Notes: generated by a model from the sequence alone, not told the origin. DNA of 64,000 nucleotides from Mesorhizobium sp. Pch-S (GCF_004136315.1 NZ_CP029562.1:1674001-1738000), one strand, 5' to 3'. Shown: positions 44,601 to 52,802, numbered from the stretch's first letter. Numbers and translations: made by a program.

Positions 44601-44830
44601 CAATCGCTGCGCTGCTGGCAGCGATACCGCTCATGCTCGCTTTCGGCACAGGCGCCGAGCTTCGCGAGCCACTGGGTGTCGCCGTTGTCGGCGGGCTCAT
44701 CGTCAGCCAGGCGCTGACCCTGTTCTCGACCCCGGTCGTCTACATCGCGGTCAAGTCGCTGGGCTCGATCCGGAAGCGGCGTACGCTGCCGCAAGCGGAC
44801 CGGGAACAGCCGCAGGCGGTTGCACCCTGA
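41681..44830 (+). CDS. RND multidrug efflux pump inner-membrane subunit (MdtB/MdtC-like)
   Basis: A 1049-residue HAE1-type RND transporter. It starts with SAWFIRRPIATVLTAIAMTL; the TM4 proton-relay aspartates are in IGFVVDDAIVVVENIHRHIE, and the second half shows ILLIGIVKKNGILMVDFAMD. Twelve membrane segments and two large periplasmic loops are apparent, with full family length. Together with the adaptor it should form a tripartite drug/toxicant exporter driven by the proton gradient. Specific substrates cannot be deduced. Confidence 0.95.
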   Translation: MTDATDKSISASEPGSFSAWFIRRPIATVLTAIAMTLLGIVAIPNLPVAALPEVDFPTLQVNATLPGASPETMASAVSTVLETALTGVPGVTEMTSTSSLGQASITLQFGLERDIDVAAQEVQAAINSVAGRLPDTMPTLPTWRKVNPTDAPVLVLAVTSNTLPTTELSDLIDTRLARRLSQIDGIAQVRVGGLQRPAIRIQAQPERLAAYGLTLEDIRTAVTAANVNQPKGAIFGGSSTSTLQTNDQLVTDAEYRDVVVATRDGAPVRVGDVARVQVGPEDAYVGAWPNGEPGLGVIIERQPGANVIAIVDAVQSQMPALLADLPADVNVTVMNDRTRTIRASLHEVEITLVVTLILVVVVMGLFLRQVPATLIVGVVLAISVIATFGAIYLLGFSLNNLTLVALIIAIGFVVDDAIVVVENIHRHIENGESSLAAALKGSREIGFTVISITLSLIAAFIPLLFMGGIVGRLFREFSLTVTVALLISVVVALTLAPMLCAKYMKSSARHPDTHGHANPGRLTSLYAVALRWTLRNKTLTMLVFLATIAATVAAYVYIPKGFFPSQDTAFITGQTSAAEDISFEDMREKHRQIAEVIGADPAVRSFNSAVGRTAGITSIGSGRLWIALEDRSDRDVSVEQFMARIRPKLAAIPGITVQLRAAQDINLGIGGAAQYAYLLTSADQSELALWANRLTEALSDTPGFEDVRNDLQLGARMQSITIDRQAAAHYGVSVEAIDQTLYDAFGQRQVGEYQTQVSQYQIVLEVDPSQFSRVDAINSLYLRSQTSGDLVPLASVVRIEPQSPGPTVINRTALSPSVTISFNLAAGTPLGDAMTAINRLQEEIGMPETVTGRTQGSAQAFEESLRTQPYLVLAALISVYIILGILYESYLTPIVILSTLPSAGLGALLMLWLWGLDFSIMALIGIILLIGIVKKNGILMVDFAMDAERERGLGPEAAIYEAALARFRPIMMTTIAALLAAIPLMLAFGTGAELREPLGVAVVGGLIVSQALTLFSTPVVYIAVKSLGSIRKRRTLPQADREQPQAVAP

Positions 44831-44897
44831 GAACGACCAACCGATCGATCAATCGCGGCAACCGGTTTGCAATGCGGCCAACATCGCCCATCGGCCA

Positions 44898-45488
44898 TCA
44901 GCGCAAAGCCTGGTGGCTGAGCCGCGCGGCAACGAAATCCCTGACCTGCGCAACGGCCTGCTCGCGAGAGATGCTGCCGGGCTGCAGCCCCAGTCGGAGC
45001 CAGAGGCCATCGATCAGGGCGGTGACGCCGAGGGCGACTTCTTCGGCCAAAACGGCGGGGGCAAGCTGCCGCAACGCCGACATCAGGTTCGAGCGCATGC
45101 GGGCGTGAAGCACGGTCTGGATGCGGGCCAGGTTTTCATCCCGCGGAACCTCGGCGCACAGTGAAAGCCAGGCGTGGCAGACGGATGGCTGGAAGAGGTG
45201 CGGCTCGAAATTGCCCTCTATCACCGCATCCAGCCTTTCGGCCGGCGTGCGTGCCCGCTGCAACCTGGCGATCACGGCGTCGCGCAACACGGCATTGGCT
45301 TCGCGCATCGCATGCTCGAACAATTCCTGCTTGCTGCGGAAATAGTGCAGCACGATGCCCTTGGATGCACCGGCCTGCGCTGCGACCTTCTCCAGGGTCG
45401 TCCCGGCGGCACCTTCTTTCTGCAGAACCGCAAAGGCCGCCTGCCGCAGTTCCCTGCGGCGGATGTCGCTGATGCGTGTGAGTTTCAA
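44898..45488 (-). CDS. betI: BetI-type TetR family repressor
   Basis: A 196-residue TetR regulator. HTH: TTLEKVAAQAGASKGIVLHY followed by FRSKQELFEHAMRE. The C-terminal region with AVIEGNFEPHLFQPSVCHAW and LIDGLWLRLGLQPGSISREQ matches BetI, the choline-responsive repressor of betaine synthesis and choline uptake genes. The start is TTG 45488 with GGGAG seven bases upstream. It is divergent from choX. No betA/betB lie in this window. Confidence 0.88.
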   Translation of the reverse strand: MKLTRISDIRRRELRQAAFAVLQKEGAAGTTLEKVAAQAGASKGIVLHYFRSKQELFEHAMREANAVLRDAVIARLQRARTPAERLDAVIEGNFEPHLFQPSVCHAWLSLCAEVPRDENLARIQTVLHARMRSNLMSALRQLAPAVLAEEVALGVTALIDGLWLRLGLQPGSISREQAVAQVRDFVAARLSHQALR

Positions 45489-45543
45489 AATGCACTCCCG
45501 ATTCCGCAGGCATATTGACAGCGTCGCCCCATCAGATCAAGAA

Positions 45544-45561
45544 TTGACCCATGGGACAATA
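45544..45561. promoter_or_regulatory. probable BetI operator
   Basis: ATTGACCCATGGGACAAT is an 18-bp palindrome with one mismatched pair, in the 103-bp gap between betI and choX. A related half-site (TGGTCAA) follows at about 45574. The position allows repression of choX and autoregulation. Confidence 0.65.
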
Positions 45562-45591
45562 AATATACCGAATGGTCAAAGGGAGATTGCC

Positions 45592-46527
45592 ATGCACGGA
45601 TTCAGGAGTATCGTTTCGTTGTTTGCCCTGACGTTTTCAACGGGAATTGCCATCGCCGGCGACGCGGATTCCTGCCGCACGGTGCGCATGGCGGAGCCGG
45701 GGTGGAACGACCTGGCGTTCACAACCGGGGTGGCCAACGTGATCCTCGACGCACTCGGCTATACGCCGAAGAGCGACATACTGGGCATCAACGTCATCTA
45801 CGAAGGCATGAAGAACAACGATGTCGATGTCTTCCTGGGCTACTGGAACCCGGCCATGGTCAGCTATTTCGACCCTTACAAGAAGGACGGTTCGATCGAT
45901 ACCGTGCGCGTCAACCTGACCGGCGCCAAATACACCTTTGCCGTGCCCAGCTATGTCTGGGAAGCCGGCGTCAAGGACTTCAAGGACCTGAGCAAGTTCG
46001 CCGACAGGTTCGAGCATCAGATGTACGGCATCGAGCCCGGATCCAACCAGCTCATGCTCGATGCGATCGCCGACCCGGCGCTCGACCTGAAGGACTGGAA
46101 GGTGGTGGAATCCAGCGAGGCCGGGATGCTGTCGGAGGTCGGCTACAAGATCAAGGAGAAGAAATTCATCGTCTTCCAGGGATGGGCACCGCACCCGATG
46201 AACACGATGTATGATTTCAGATACCTCACCGGCGGGGACAAATATTACGGCCCGGACTTCGGTGCAGCGACCGTGTCGACCCAGACCCGCAAGGGCTATG
46301 CCGGTGAATGCCCGAATGTCGGGCAATTCCTCAACAACCTCGCCTTCGACATCGATTTCGAGAATGCCGGCATGGGCTACCTGATCAACGACGGCATGCA
46401 GCCGCAGGACGCCGGCCTGAAAGCCATCAAGCAGAACCCCGAAAAACTGACGACATGGCTGGCGGGGGTCACCACATTCGATGGCAAGCCGGGACTGGAA
46501 GCGGTCAAGGCGAAGCTCGGCCTGTGA
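45592..46527 (+). CDS. choX: choline/betaine ABC transporter substrate-binding protein ChoX
   Basis: A 311-residue periplasmic protein with signal peptide (FRSIVSLFALTFSTGIAIAG). The aromatic choline cage known from S. meliloti ChoX is conserved: Trp38 and Asp40 in EPGWNDLAF, Trp85 in GYWNP, Tyr121 in PSYVW and Trp198 in FQGWAPHPM. GGGAGATTGCC precedes ATG 45592. ChoV/ChoW genes normally follow, but here the next gene is a hydrolase, so the transporter core must be encoded elsewhere. Regulation by the divergent BetI is likely. Confidence 0.93.
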   Translation: MHGFRSIVSLFALTFSTGIAIAGDADSCRTVRMAEPGWNDLAFTTGVANVILDALGYTPKSDILGINVIYEGMKNNDVDVFLGYWNPAMVSYFDPYKKDGSIDTVRVNLTGAKYTFAVPSYVWEAGVKDFKDLSKFADRFEHQMYGIEPGSNQLMLDAIADPALDLKDWKVVESSEAGMLSEVGYKIKEKKFIVFQGWAPHPMNTMYDFRYLTGGDKYYGPDFGAATVSTQTRKGYAGECPNVGQFLNNLAFDIDFENAGMGYLINDGMQPQDAGLKAIKQNPEKLTTWLAGVTTFDGKPGLEAVKAKLGL

Positions 46528-47342
46528 GCGGCCCTCTCGACCAGGACAGCTGGGTCGATCGCAAGCGCCAGCTTCTTTTGGAGAACGGCAGGCTGGCCTT
46601 CATGGAGCAGGCTGGCGCCGAGCCGGCTGTCGTCCTGGTGCATGGCTTCACCGACACCAGCCGCAGCTTCTCCCTGCTGATGCCGCACCTGGCCGGGCAT
46701 CGGCTGGTGATCCCAGACCTGCGCAATCATGGCAGTTCGTTCGGCGCCGAGCCCGACGGACTGGGCTGCTTTGCGTCCGACCTGATCGCGCTGGCGAAGG
46801 CGAAAAACCTGCATCGTCCGGTTCTGGTCGGGCACTCGCTTGGTGCGATGGTCGCCATCGAGGCGTGCGCGGCCGCTCCCGGCCTGTTCGGAGCGCTCGT
46901 TCTCATCGGCTGCTCGTTGCGGCCCCGGATCGGAAACGAGCATCCGGTCACGACAGGCCTGCAGGCGCTGCGCGACCCGATCCACCCGGCGGATCCATTC
47001 TTCGACTACTGGCATCATTGCCGGGAGGATGTGCCCAGAGCTTTCCTGGAGAAGATCGCGCTGGAGGCATCCGGCATGCCCGCTGCACGCTGGCGCTCGG
47101 TGCTGGACCTGATCCGGCACGTCGACCTCACGACCAGGGTGCACGAGCGCGGCAGCATCGAAACCGTGCTCATCAACGGTGTCGAAGACATGCTCTTCGG
47201 CAGCGTCGACCGTGCCCTGCTGGTGTCGGCACTGCCGGACGCGACGGCCATCGACCTCCCGCGCACTGGGCACAACCCGCATTGGGAAGAACCCGCACTG
47301 GTCGCGGCGGTGATCCGAAACTGCGCAGCGGCCGCGCAGTAG
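46524..47342 (+). CDS. alpha/beta hydrolase, overlapping choX
   Basis: A 272-residue alpha/beta-hydrolase from GTG 46524, overlapping the choX stop (GTGA). Catalytic elements: oxyanion region VLVHGFTDTSRSF, nucleophile Ser105 in GHSLGAM, acid in INGVEDMLFG and His in RTGHNPHWEEP. No signal peptide, so it acts in the cytoplasm. Coupling to choX suggests a substrate related to choline, such as a choline ester entering through the same system; this is inference only, as the fold alone does not define substrate. Confidence 0.85.
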   Translation: MSGPLDQDSWVDRKRQLLLENGRLAFMEQAGAEPAVVLVHGFTDTSRSFSLLMPHLAGHRLVIPDLRNHGSSFGAEPDGLGCFASDLIALAKAKNLHRPVLVGHSLGAMVAIEACAAAPGLFGALVLIGCSLRPRIGNEHPVTTGLQALRDPIHPADPFFDYWHHCREDVPRAFLEKIALEASGMPAARWRSVLDLIRHVDLTTRVHERGSIETVLINGVEDMLFGSVDRALLVSALPDATAIDLPRTGHNPHWEEPALVAAVIRNCAAAAQ

Positions 47343-47366
47343 AAGCAGCAATTCATCCGCAGTGAA

Positions 47367-47391
47367 AAGCGGGCGGCAGGACCACCCGCTT
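47367..47391. terminator. hairpin between convergent genes
   Basis: AAGCGGG (47367-47373) and CCCGCTT (47385-47391), 7-bp stem with an 11-nt loop, between the hydrolase and the convergent SRPBCC gene. Probably a bidirectional terminator. Confidence 0.55.
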
Positions 47392-47411
47392 CCAAATCGA
47401 TCGTACCGCCG

Positions 47412-47903
47412 TCAGGCTGCCACGCGGCCTGACTTGATGTATTCCACCATCTGCGACACCACCGTGCCCCAGCCATCGTGGAAGCCCATTTCCTCGTGCT
47501 TCTGGCGGCTGGCTTCCTCACCATGGATGGCGATGGCGCGATAGCGTGTGCCTTCCCCGTTCCTGGCGAAATCCAGCACGGCGGTGAAGAATGGATTGGA
47601 CGAGGGCCGATACCCGCCAAGCAGCGTGTCTGTGGTGACCAGGCGCTCGAACGGCTTCACCTCGAGATAGCAGCCGCTGTTCGGGAACTCCTGCCCTTCG
47701 GGCGAACGAATGGTGAAGTTCATCGCGCCGCCAGGACGCACATCCAGATCGCAGGCCGTGATCGTCCAGGGCTTCGGAACGAACCAGTGGCGCAGGTGTT
47801 CCGCAGTCGTCCAGGCACGCCAGACGAGTTCCACCGGCACATCGAGCTCACGTTCCAACACGAGGTCGAGCTTTGGATCGACCGTGATCTTGGGCAATGT
47901 CAT
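47412..47903 (-). CDS. SRPBCC/AHSA1 domain protein
   Basis: A 163-residue START-like protein: ELDVPVELVWRAWTTAEHLR, HWFVPKPWTITACDLDVRPG, and the closing helix EMGFHDGWGTVVSQMVEYIK, matching the AHSA1 family that is commonly paired with ArsR regulators. It starts at ATG 47903, overlapping the stop of the ArsR gene by four bases. Ligand or client is unknown; the fold binds hydrophobic molecules or Hsp90-like partners. Confidence 0.9.
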   Translation of the reverse strand: MTLPKITVDPKLDLVLERELDVPVELVWRAWTTAEHLRHWFVPKPWTITACDLDVRPGGAMNFTIRSPEGQEFPNSGCYLEVKPFERLVTTDTLLGGYRPSSNPFFTAVLDFARNGEGTRYRAIAIHGEEASRQKHEEMGFHDGWGTVVSQMVEYIKSGRVAA

Positions 47904-48274
47904 CTGGTACCTTCCTCCTTCAGTTTAAGCAGATAGCTGTCGAGCCGGTCGAGCCGCCGCTCCCACAGCTTGCGCTGGCGTCCGAGCCAGTCTTCGGCAA
48001 GCCTGAGCTGGTCGGCGGCCAGTTCGTAAGTTCGCACCCGGCCGGCCTTTCGGGAGCGCACCAATCCGCTGCCTTCCAGCACCTTCAGGTGCTCGACGAA
48101 AGATGGCAGCGCCATGCCGTAGGGAGCGGCCAGTTCGCTCACCGAAGCAGGCTGCGCCGAGAGCCGTTCCAGCACGCTGCGGCGCGTCGGATCGGACAGA
48201 GCGCGGAAGATGCGATCCACAACGGCAGGACTGGGCACCTGCGGCTGGGAGCCGCCAGGCATTTGCGGTGTCAT
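47900..48274 (-). CDS. ArsR family transcriptional regulator
   Basis: A 124-residue winged-helix protein from ATG 48274 (GGAGGAGACAGAAC upstream). Core: VDRIFRALSDPTRRSVLERL, PASVSELAAPYGMALPSFVE, HLKVLEGSGLVRSRKAGRVR. No metal-binding cysteine pair is present, so it is of the non-metal sub-group usually coupled to SRPBCC proteins. It probably autorepresses through the inverted repeat at 48333-48356. Confidence 0.92.
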   Translation of the reverse strand: MTPQMPGGSQPQVPSPAVVDRIFRALSDPTRRSVLERLSAQPASVSELAAPYGMALPSFVEHLKVLEGSGLVRSRKAGRVRTYELAADQLRLAEDWLGRQRKLWERRLDRLDSYLLKLKEEGTR

Positions 48275-48332
48275 GTTCTGTCTCCTCCAGCGTGCGGCGG
48301 GTTGCGACCGGACAGCGTCATAGCTCGACAAA

Positions 48333-48356
48333 ATACTTAGGTCAAATCCTTAGTAT
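48333..48356. promoter_or_regulatory. ArsR-type operator
   Basis: ATACTTAGG (48333-48341) and CCTTAGTAT (48348-48356) are inverted arms with one mismatch separated by 6 bp. The AT-rich site lies about 60 bp before the arsR-type start codon, where autoregulatory sites of this family occur. Confidence 0.65.
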
Positions 48357-48499
48357 ATGACCTGGGAAAAGAAAGGAACGCCGCCGCCGATGCATCCTGG
48401 CGCAGGTCGGCGCCGTCCACCATTTGCAGGCTGCTGGCACACTGATATCGATGCAGGATGTTGTAGAAACCAGGACATCGAAACCGCGACAGGTGCTGC

Positions 48500-49297
48500 A
48501 TGAAGGTCCTTTCCCACAGCGTTGACGTGCTGGCCGCGACATCCGGAGGATGGCGCATCTGGTCGCTCTCGGACGGTCATGTCGACATGGAAGCCAACCT
48601 GTTGCGGGATGCCGACGACAATCCCTTCCCGGCAACCGTGACGGCGGACGACAGGGTCCGCCTGTCCGTCAATTGTTTCCTCGTGACGAACCCTGACGGG
48701 CAGAGCACCCTCATCGACTGCGGCGCCGGCGGCAGCTGGGAGCCGACCATGGGCCGTCTCGAGAATGTGATGAAGCAAGCCGGGATCGATCCGGCTTCGA
48801 TCACGACCATGGCGGCCACGCATGCCCATGAAGATCACGTCAGCGGGCTGCTGACGCCCTACGGCCGCCCGCTTTTGCCAAAACTTGAGGCGATCATGAT
48901 CGGCGAAGACGCCGTCAAGGGCTTCTTCGGCAAGTCGCATCTTTCGGCATTCCGGCCGCTGCTGAAGCCTGTTCGCGACGGCGATCGGCTGGAAAACGGG
49001 CTGCAGGCGGTGGCGCTGCCAGGCCATGCCCCGGGCCATGTCGGCTATGCGCTCGGGACAGATGAAGACGATTTCCTGTTCTTCGGCGATGTCGTGCATG
49101 TTCCGGCGCTGCAGTTCGCCGACCCGACGGTGAGCTGGGGTTACGACGACCATCAGCCGACCGCGCGCGCGACGCGGTCGAATATCCTTGAGCAGGCCGC
49201 GCAGGCAGGAACATGGATCGCCGGCGCGCATCTCGGAAGGCCGGGGATTGGCCGGGTGACCGGCGACGCGTCCTATATCTACGAGCCGGCGAGCTGA
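48500..49297 (+). CDS. MBL-fold metallo-hydrolase
   Basis: A 265-residue protein with the dinuclear metal motif THAHEDH (His108, His110, Asp112, His113), then LPGHAPGHVGYAL and FFGDVVHVPAL supplying further ligands. The layout resembles lactonase/glyoxalase II-like members of the superfamily (AttM/AiiA neighbours), but the substrate cannot be specified. No signal peptide. It is divergent from the arsR-type gene and could be a second target of the same operator region. Confidence 0.88.
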   Translation: MKVLSHSVDVLAATSGGWRIWSLSDGHVDMEANLLRDADDNPFPATVTADDRVRLSVNCFLVTNPDGQSTLIDCGAGGSWEPTMGRLENVMKQAGIDPASITTMAATHAHEDHVSGLLTPYGRPLLPKLEAIMIGEDAVKGFFGKSHLSAFRPLLKPVRDGDRLENGLQAVALPGHAPGHVGYALGTDEDDFLFFGDVVHVPALQFADPTVSWGYDDHQPTARATRSNILEQAAQAGTWIAGAHLGRPGIGRVTGDASYIYEPAS

Positions 49298-49396
49298 GGA
49301 ACGGTGTTCATCTTCCGCTGCCTACCCGGGAGTGATGACGCGACCCGCTGACACGGGCCGCGCTCCGAAGCCGGATCTGATCTGCGCAGCTGAGGC

Positions 49397-50104
49397 CTAT
49401 GGAAGCCGTTTCGAAAAATCGAGATTGACCGGCCTCGATCTTTCCGGCCGCGATCCGACCGTCGGCGTCATCTCGATGCCAACCTCGGCCAGTTCGAAGT
49501 CGCGTGCCCACGCGCTTCCAGTGCTGCGCAGGTAGAAGCCAAAATTGATGGTCTCGGCGCCCGCTTCCACATCGAGCACGATGCGGCGCGTCGTCCAGCC
49601 GTTTGTTCCGCGCAGAACGCCGTCAGCCGCCCTCGCTTCCATGTTGTCGAAATTGAGCACCTTGCCCTGTGCGCCATCCACCCGTAACCACAGCGTCGCC
49701 GCGCCTTCGACGGCTGCCGTCTTGAGGCTTGCCGAAAGCATGATGCGCCTGCCGGCATAACCATCGGCCAGGAAGGCCTGCATCAGCGTGCCGAAGCCGT
49801 TCCATCTTTCGGCGTCGCCTTCCACGCCTGCCCGGCTGCGGATCAGCGCGGCTTCCTCAGCCTCGTCTACTCCCATCTCGTAGTCGCTGCTGCGGGAGCC
49901 ACTCACGATCCAGCCTTCCGGCAGGCGCAGCACGCTCCCATCCGGTTGCGGTTCGATCTTCGCCGCCAGGGTGTTCCAGTCGGCAAGGCCGAACTGGCGG
50001 GCGACAAGTTCAAGGCAATCGCTGTGGGAGAGGTCAATCCTTCGTTCGCGTAAGCCCTGTCGCAGGGTCTTCGCCATAGCCTTCGCATCGCGGAATGTGC
50101 GCAT
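49397..50104 (-). CDS. glyoxalase-superfamily-related protein with C-terminal jelly-roll-like domain
   Basis: A 235-residue protein from ATG 50104. Residues 1-50 (AKAMAKTLRQGLRERRIDLS and HSDCLELVARQFGLADWNTL) match the short helical domain found at the end of some glyoxalase-superfamily proteins. The remainder (about 70-225) with SASLKTAAVEGAATLWLRVD and TRRIVLDVEAGAETINFGFY looks like a beta-sandwich seen fused to regulators. I do not know a function. It is divergent from the NCS2 permease. A longer upstream reading frame lacks conservation. Confidence 0.7.
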   Translation of the reverse strand: MRTFRDAKAMAKTLRQGLRERRIDLSHSDCLELVARQFGLADWNTLAAKIEPQPDGSVLRLPEGWIVSGSRSSDYEMGVDEAEEAALIRSRAGVEGDAERWNGFGTLMQAFLADGYAGRRIMLSASLKTAAVEGAATLWLRVDGAQGKVLNFDNMEARAADGVLRGTNGWTTRRIVLDVEAGAETINFGFYLRSTGSAWARDFELAEVGIEMTPTVGSRPERSRPVNLDFSKRLP

Positions 50105-50431
50105 GTCCAATCCTCTGTAGGGACGAACGTGTGGCCAGTGCTCGCATTGCTGACAGGTTCGTCCACAAAGGTCAGACGATCCATGGAAAGCGTGCATTCA
50201 CCGAACCCGGAGGCGCGAGCGGCAGGCTGCACAAGCCTTGCCACAAGCTACCGCCGGGACGTTGATTCCGCAAGCGCGCCAGACAGTTGCGAACTGAAAT
50301 GGCGGCATATCCACCGCGTCGATTACCGCTCTCAGCTTTAAAATGCTTCACCAAAAGCAGGTCTAATCTCTTGCACCCAAGTCATCGAAGATAAAGCTGC
50401 GTATTTCGTTCAAGCAGGGGAGGAGACCAGT
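50105..50431. other. divergent intergenic region before NCS2 permease
   Basis: 327 bp with no accepted ORF. The last 40 bases contain the GGGGAGGAG ribosome site for the permease. I looked for a purine or xanthine riboswitch pattern and did not find one I could support. Confidence 0.45.
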
Positions 50432-51901
50432 TTGACCGCAACGTTATCGCAAGTGCAGGTGCAGGAGCGGCCCGAGGACGAACAGCTCGGCCTGTTCGCC
50501 AATCTCGCCTATGGCTTTCAACATGTGCTGACCATGTATGGCGGCATCGTCGCCGTGCCGCTGATCGTCGGCCAGGCGGCGGGTCTTTCACCCAGCGAGA
50601 TCGGCCTGCTGATCACCGCTTCGCTGTTCGCCGGCGGGCTGGCGACGATCCTGCAGACGCTCGGCGTCCCCTTCTTCGGCTGCCAGCTGCCGCTGGTGCA
50701 GGGCGTGTCCTTCGCCGGTGTCGCCACCATGACGGCGATCGTGACCGGTGGCGGCGGCCTGCCCCAGGTGTTCGGGGCGGTGATGGTGGCCTCCTTCATC
50801 GGCCTGCTGATCACGCCGGTGTTTTCGCGCATCACCAAGTTCTTCCCGCCGCTGGTGACCGGCATCGTCATCACCACGATCGGGCTGACCCTCATGCCTG
50901 TCGCGGCGCGCTGGGCGATGGGTGGCAACAGCGCCTCGCCGGAATTCGGCAGCATGGCGAATATCGGGCTGGCCGCGCTAACGCTGCTGATCGTGCTTCT
51001 GCTCAGCAAGCTGGGCAGCGCCACGATCTCGCGGCTTTCGATCCTGCTGTCGATGGTCATCGGCACGGCAGCGGCGGTGGCGCTCGGCATGGCCGACTTC
51101 TCGAAGGTGATGGACGGGCCGTTCTTCGCACTGCCGACGATCTTCCATTTCGGCCTGCCGGTGTTCGGGGTCGCGGCGACGATCTCGATGCTGATCGTCA
51201 TCATCGTAACGCTGGTGGAGACGTCGGCCGACGTGCTGGCGGTCGGCGAGATCATCGGCACCAAGGTCGATTCCCGCCGCCTCGGCGACGGCCTGCGCGC
51301 CGACATGCTGTCGAGCTCGCTGGCGCCGCTGTTCGGCTCCTTCACGCAAAGCGCCTTCGCCCAGAATGTCGGGCTCGTCGCCGTCACCGGCGTGAAGAGC
51401 CGCTATGTCGTGGCCAGCGCCGGCATGATCCTGATCACGCTCGGGCTGCTGCCGATCATGGGCCGGATCATCGCGGCAGTGCCGCCTTCGGTGCTCGGCG
51501 GCGCCGGCGTGGTGCTGTTCGGCACGGTGGCGGCGAGCGGCATCCGCACGCTGTCCAAGGTGGAATACACCAACAACATGAACCTGATCATCGTCGCCAC
51601 CTCGCTCGGCTTCGGCATGATCCCGATCGCGGCACCGCAGTTCTACGAGCACTTCCCGGCCTGGTTCGCCACCATCTTCCATTCCGGCATCAGCTCGGCA
51701 GCGGTGATGGCGATTGCCATGAACCTGTTGTTCAACCATTTCCGGACCGGCAATTCCGACCAGCAATCGGTGTTCGTCGCGGGCATGGAACGCACGCTGC
51801 GCTACCAGGACATCGCCTGCCTGCATGAGGGCGACTATTTCCTCGACGGCAAGCTCTACGATTCCACCGGCAAGCCGGTTCCGATCAAACACGAGCATTG
51901 A
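50432..51901 (+). CDS. NCS2 family nucleobase:cation symporter (uracil/xanthine permease type)
   Basis: A 489-residue, multi-pass inner-membrane protein starting at TTG 50432 with GGGGAGGAGACC upstream. NCS2 hallmarks: FQHVLTMYGGIVAVPLIVGQ, VETSADVLAVGEIIG and the QN-x-G motif in FAQNVGLVAVTGVKSRYV. The sequence is of the purine (xanthine/urate) rather than strict uracil type as far as the motifs show. It could supply bases to the CodA-type deaminase elsewhere in the window, but the genes are 16 kb apart and no shared control is visible. Confidence 0.92.
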   Translation: MTATLSQVQVQERPEDEQLGLFANLAYGFQHVLTMYGGIVAVPLIVGQAAGLSPSEIGLLITASLFAGGLATILQTLGVPFFGCQLPLVQGVSFAGVATMTAIVTGGGGLPQVFGAVMVASFIGLLITPVFSRITKFFPPLVTGIVITTIGLTLMPVAARWAMGGNSASPEFGSMANIGLAALTLLIVLLLSKLGSATISRLSILLSMVIGTAAAVALGMADFSKVMDGPFFALPTIFHFGLPVFGVAATISMLIVIIVTLVETSADVLAVGEIIGTKVDSRRLGDGLRADMLSSSLAPLFGSFTQSAFAQNVGLVAVTGVKSRYVVASAGMILITLGLLPIMGRIIAAVPPSVLGGAGVVLFGTVAASGIRTLSKVEYTNNMNLIIVATSLGFGMIPIAAPQFYEHFPAWFATIFHSGISSAAVMAIAMNLLFNHFRTGNSDQQSVFVAGMERTLRYQDIACLHEGDYFLDGKLYDSTGKPVPIKHEH

Positions 51902-51936
51902 AGCGCCCCTCGCATACGCGCCTCTGCAACCACTCG

Positions 51937-51970
51937 CGTCCCCGAAAAGTGTATTTCGCCTTCGGGGACG
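51937..51970. terminator. bidirectional terminator
   Basis: CGTCCCCGAA (51937-51946) and TTCGGGGACG (51961-51970), a perfect 10-bp stem with a 14-nt loop, between the convergent NCS2 permease and iron-transport ATPase genes. Confidence 0.75.
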
Positions 51971-51974
51971 TATC

Positions 51975-52802
51975 CTAGTCAGCGATCGCCACCGGGTATC
52001 CACCGGAGGGATGCGGCATCACCTGCATCTCCACGCCATAGATCTCGCGAAGCCGGTGCGGGGTGACGATCTCCCGCGGCGTGCCGCGCGCGATCAGCTT
52101 GCCTGAACGCAACGCGACGATCTCGTCGCAGAAGCGCGCCGCCATGTTGACGTCGTGCAGCACCACGACGACGCCGCGCGAATGGCCGAGCGCACGAACC
52201 AGCGACAGCACCTCGATCTGGTGGGCGATGTCGAGCGCCGAGATCGGCTCGTCGAGCAGCAGGCATTCGGCATCCTGCGCCACCAGCATGGCGATCCACA
52301 CACGCTGGCGCTCACCACCGGACAGCGTGTCGACCAGGCGGTCGCCGAAAGCAGCGATGCCGGTGCGCTCTATGGCCTCATCGACCTTGTCGCGATCGGT
52401 CTTGCCGAAGCGGCCAAGCGCGCCATGCCAGGGATAGCGGCCAAGAGCCACGAGTTCACGAACCTTTAGCCCGGAAGCCGGCGGCGTGTGCTGTGGCATG
52501 TAGGCAAGGCGGCGGGCGAAAGAGCGGTCACCCCATTGGCCGAGCGCCTTGCCCTCGAACATGACACTGCCTTTGCTCGGCGGCAACTGACGGGCGAGGA
52601 TCTTCAGGAGCGTGGATTTGCCGGAGCCGTTATGGCCGATGAGGCCGACGACGCGCCGCGGCGAAAGCGTCAGCGACACCGCGTCGAGAAGCGTCCGGCC
52701 GGCAAGCTGGCACGACACGTCGTCGAGCACGAACATGGGCGCGACGTGTTCAGTTTCCGCTACCGTATCGTCGGACGACCCCGCCGATCGGGCCGCGCTC
52801 AT
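51975..52802 (-). CDS. iron-siderophore ABC transporter ATP-binding protein (FhuC/FecE-like)
   Basis: A 275-residue ATPase: Walker A GHNGSGKSTLL, signature LSGGERQRVWIAMLVAQ, Walker B LLLDEPISALD, and His in VVLHDVNMAARF. The N-terminal 20 residues are an unconserved extension. GGAGG precedes ATG 52802, which overlaps the stop of the siderophore-interacting gene (ATGA). It is the last gene of the uptake operon and energises the double-length permease. Confidence 0.93.
   Translation of the reverse strand: MSAARSAGSSDDTVAETEHVAPMFVLDDVSCQLAGRTLLDAVSLTLSPRRVVGLIGHNGSGKSTLLKILARQLPPSKGSVMFEGKALGQWGDRSFARRLAYMPQHTPPASGLKVRELVALGRYPWHGALGRFGKTDRDKVDEAIERTGIAAFGDRLVDTLSGGERQRVWIAMLVAQDAECLLLDEPISALDIAHQIEVLSLVRALGHSRGVVVVLHDVNMAARFCDEIVALRSGKLIARGTPREIVTPHRLREIYGVEMQVMPHPSGGYPVAIAD

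Noticed and set aside
50105..50431. Possible purine/xanthine riboswitch before the NCS2 permease
   Set aside because: No conserved aptamer core could be identified by eye.
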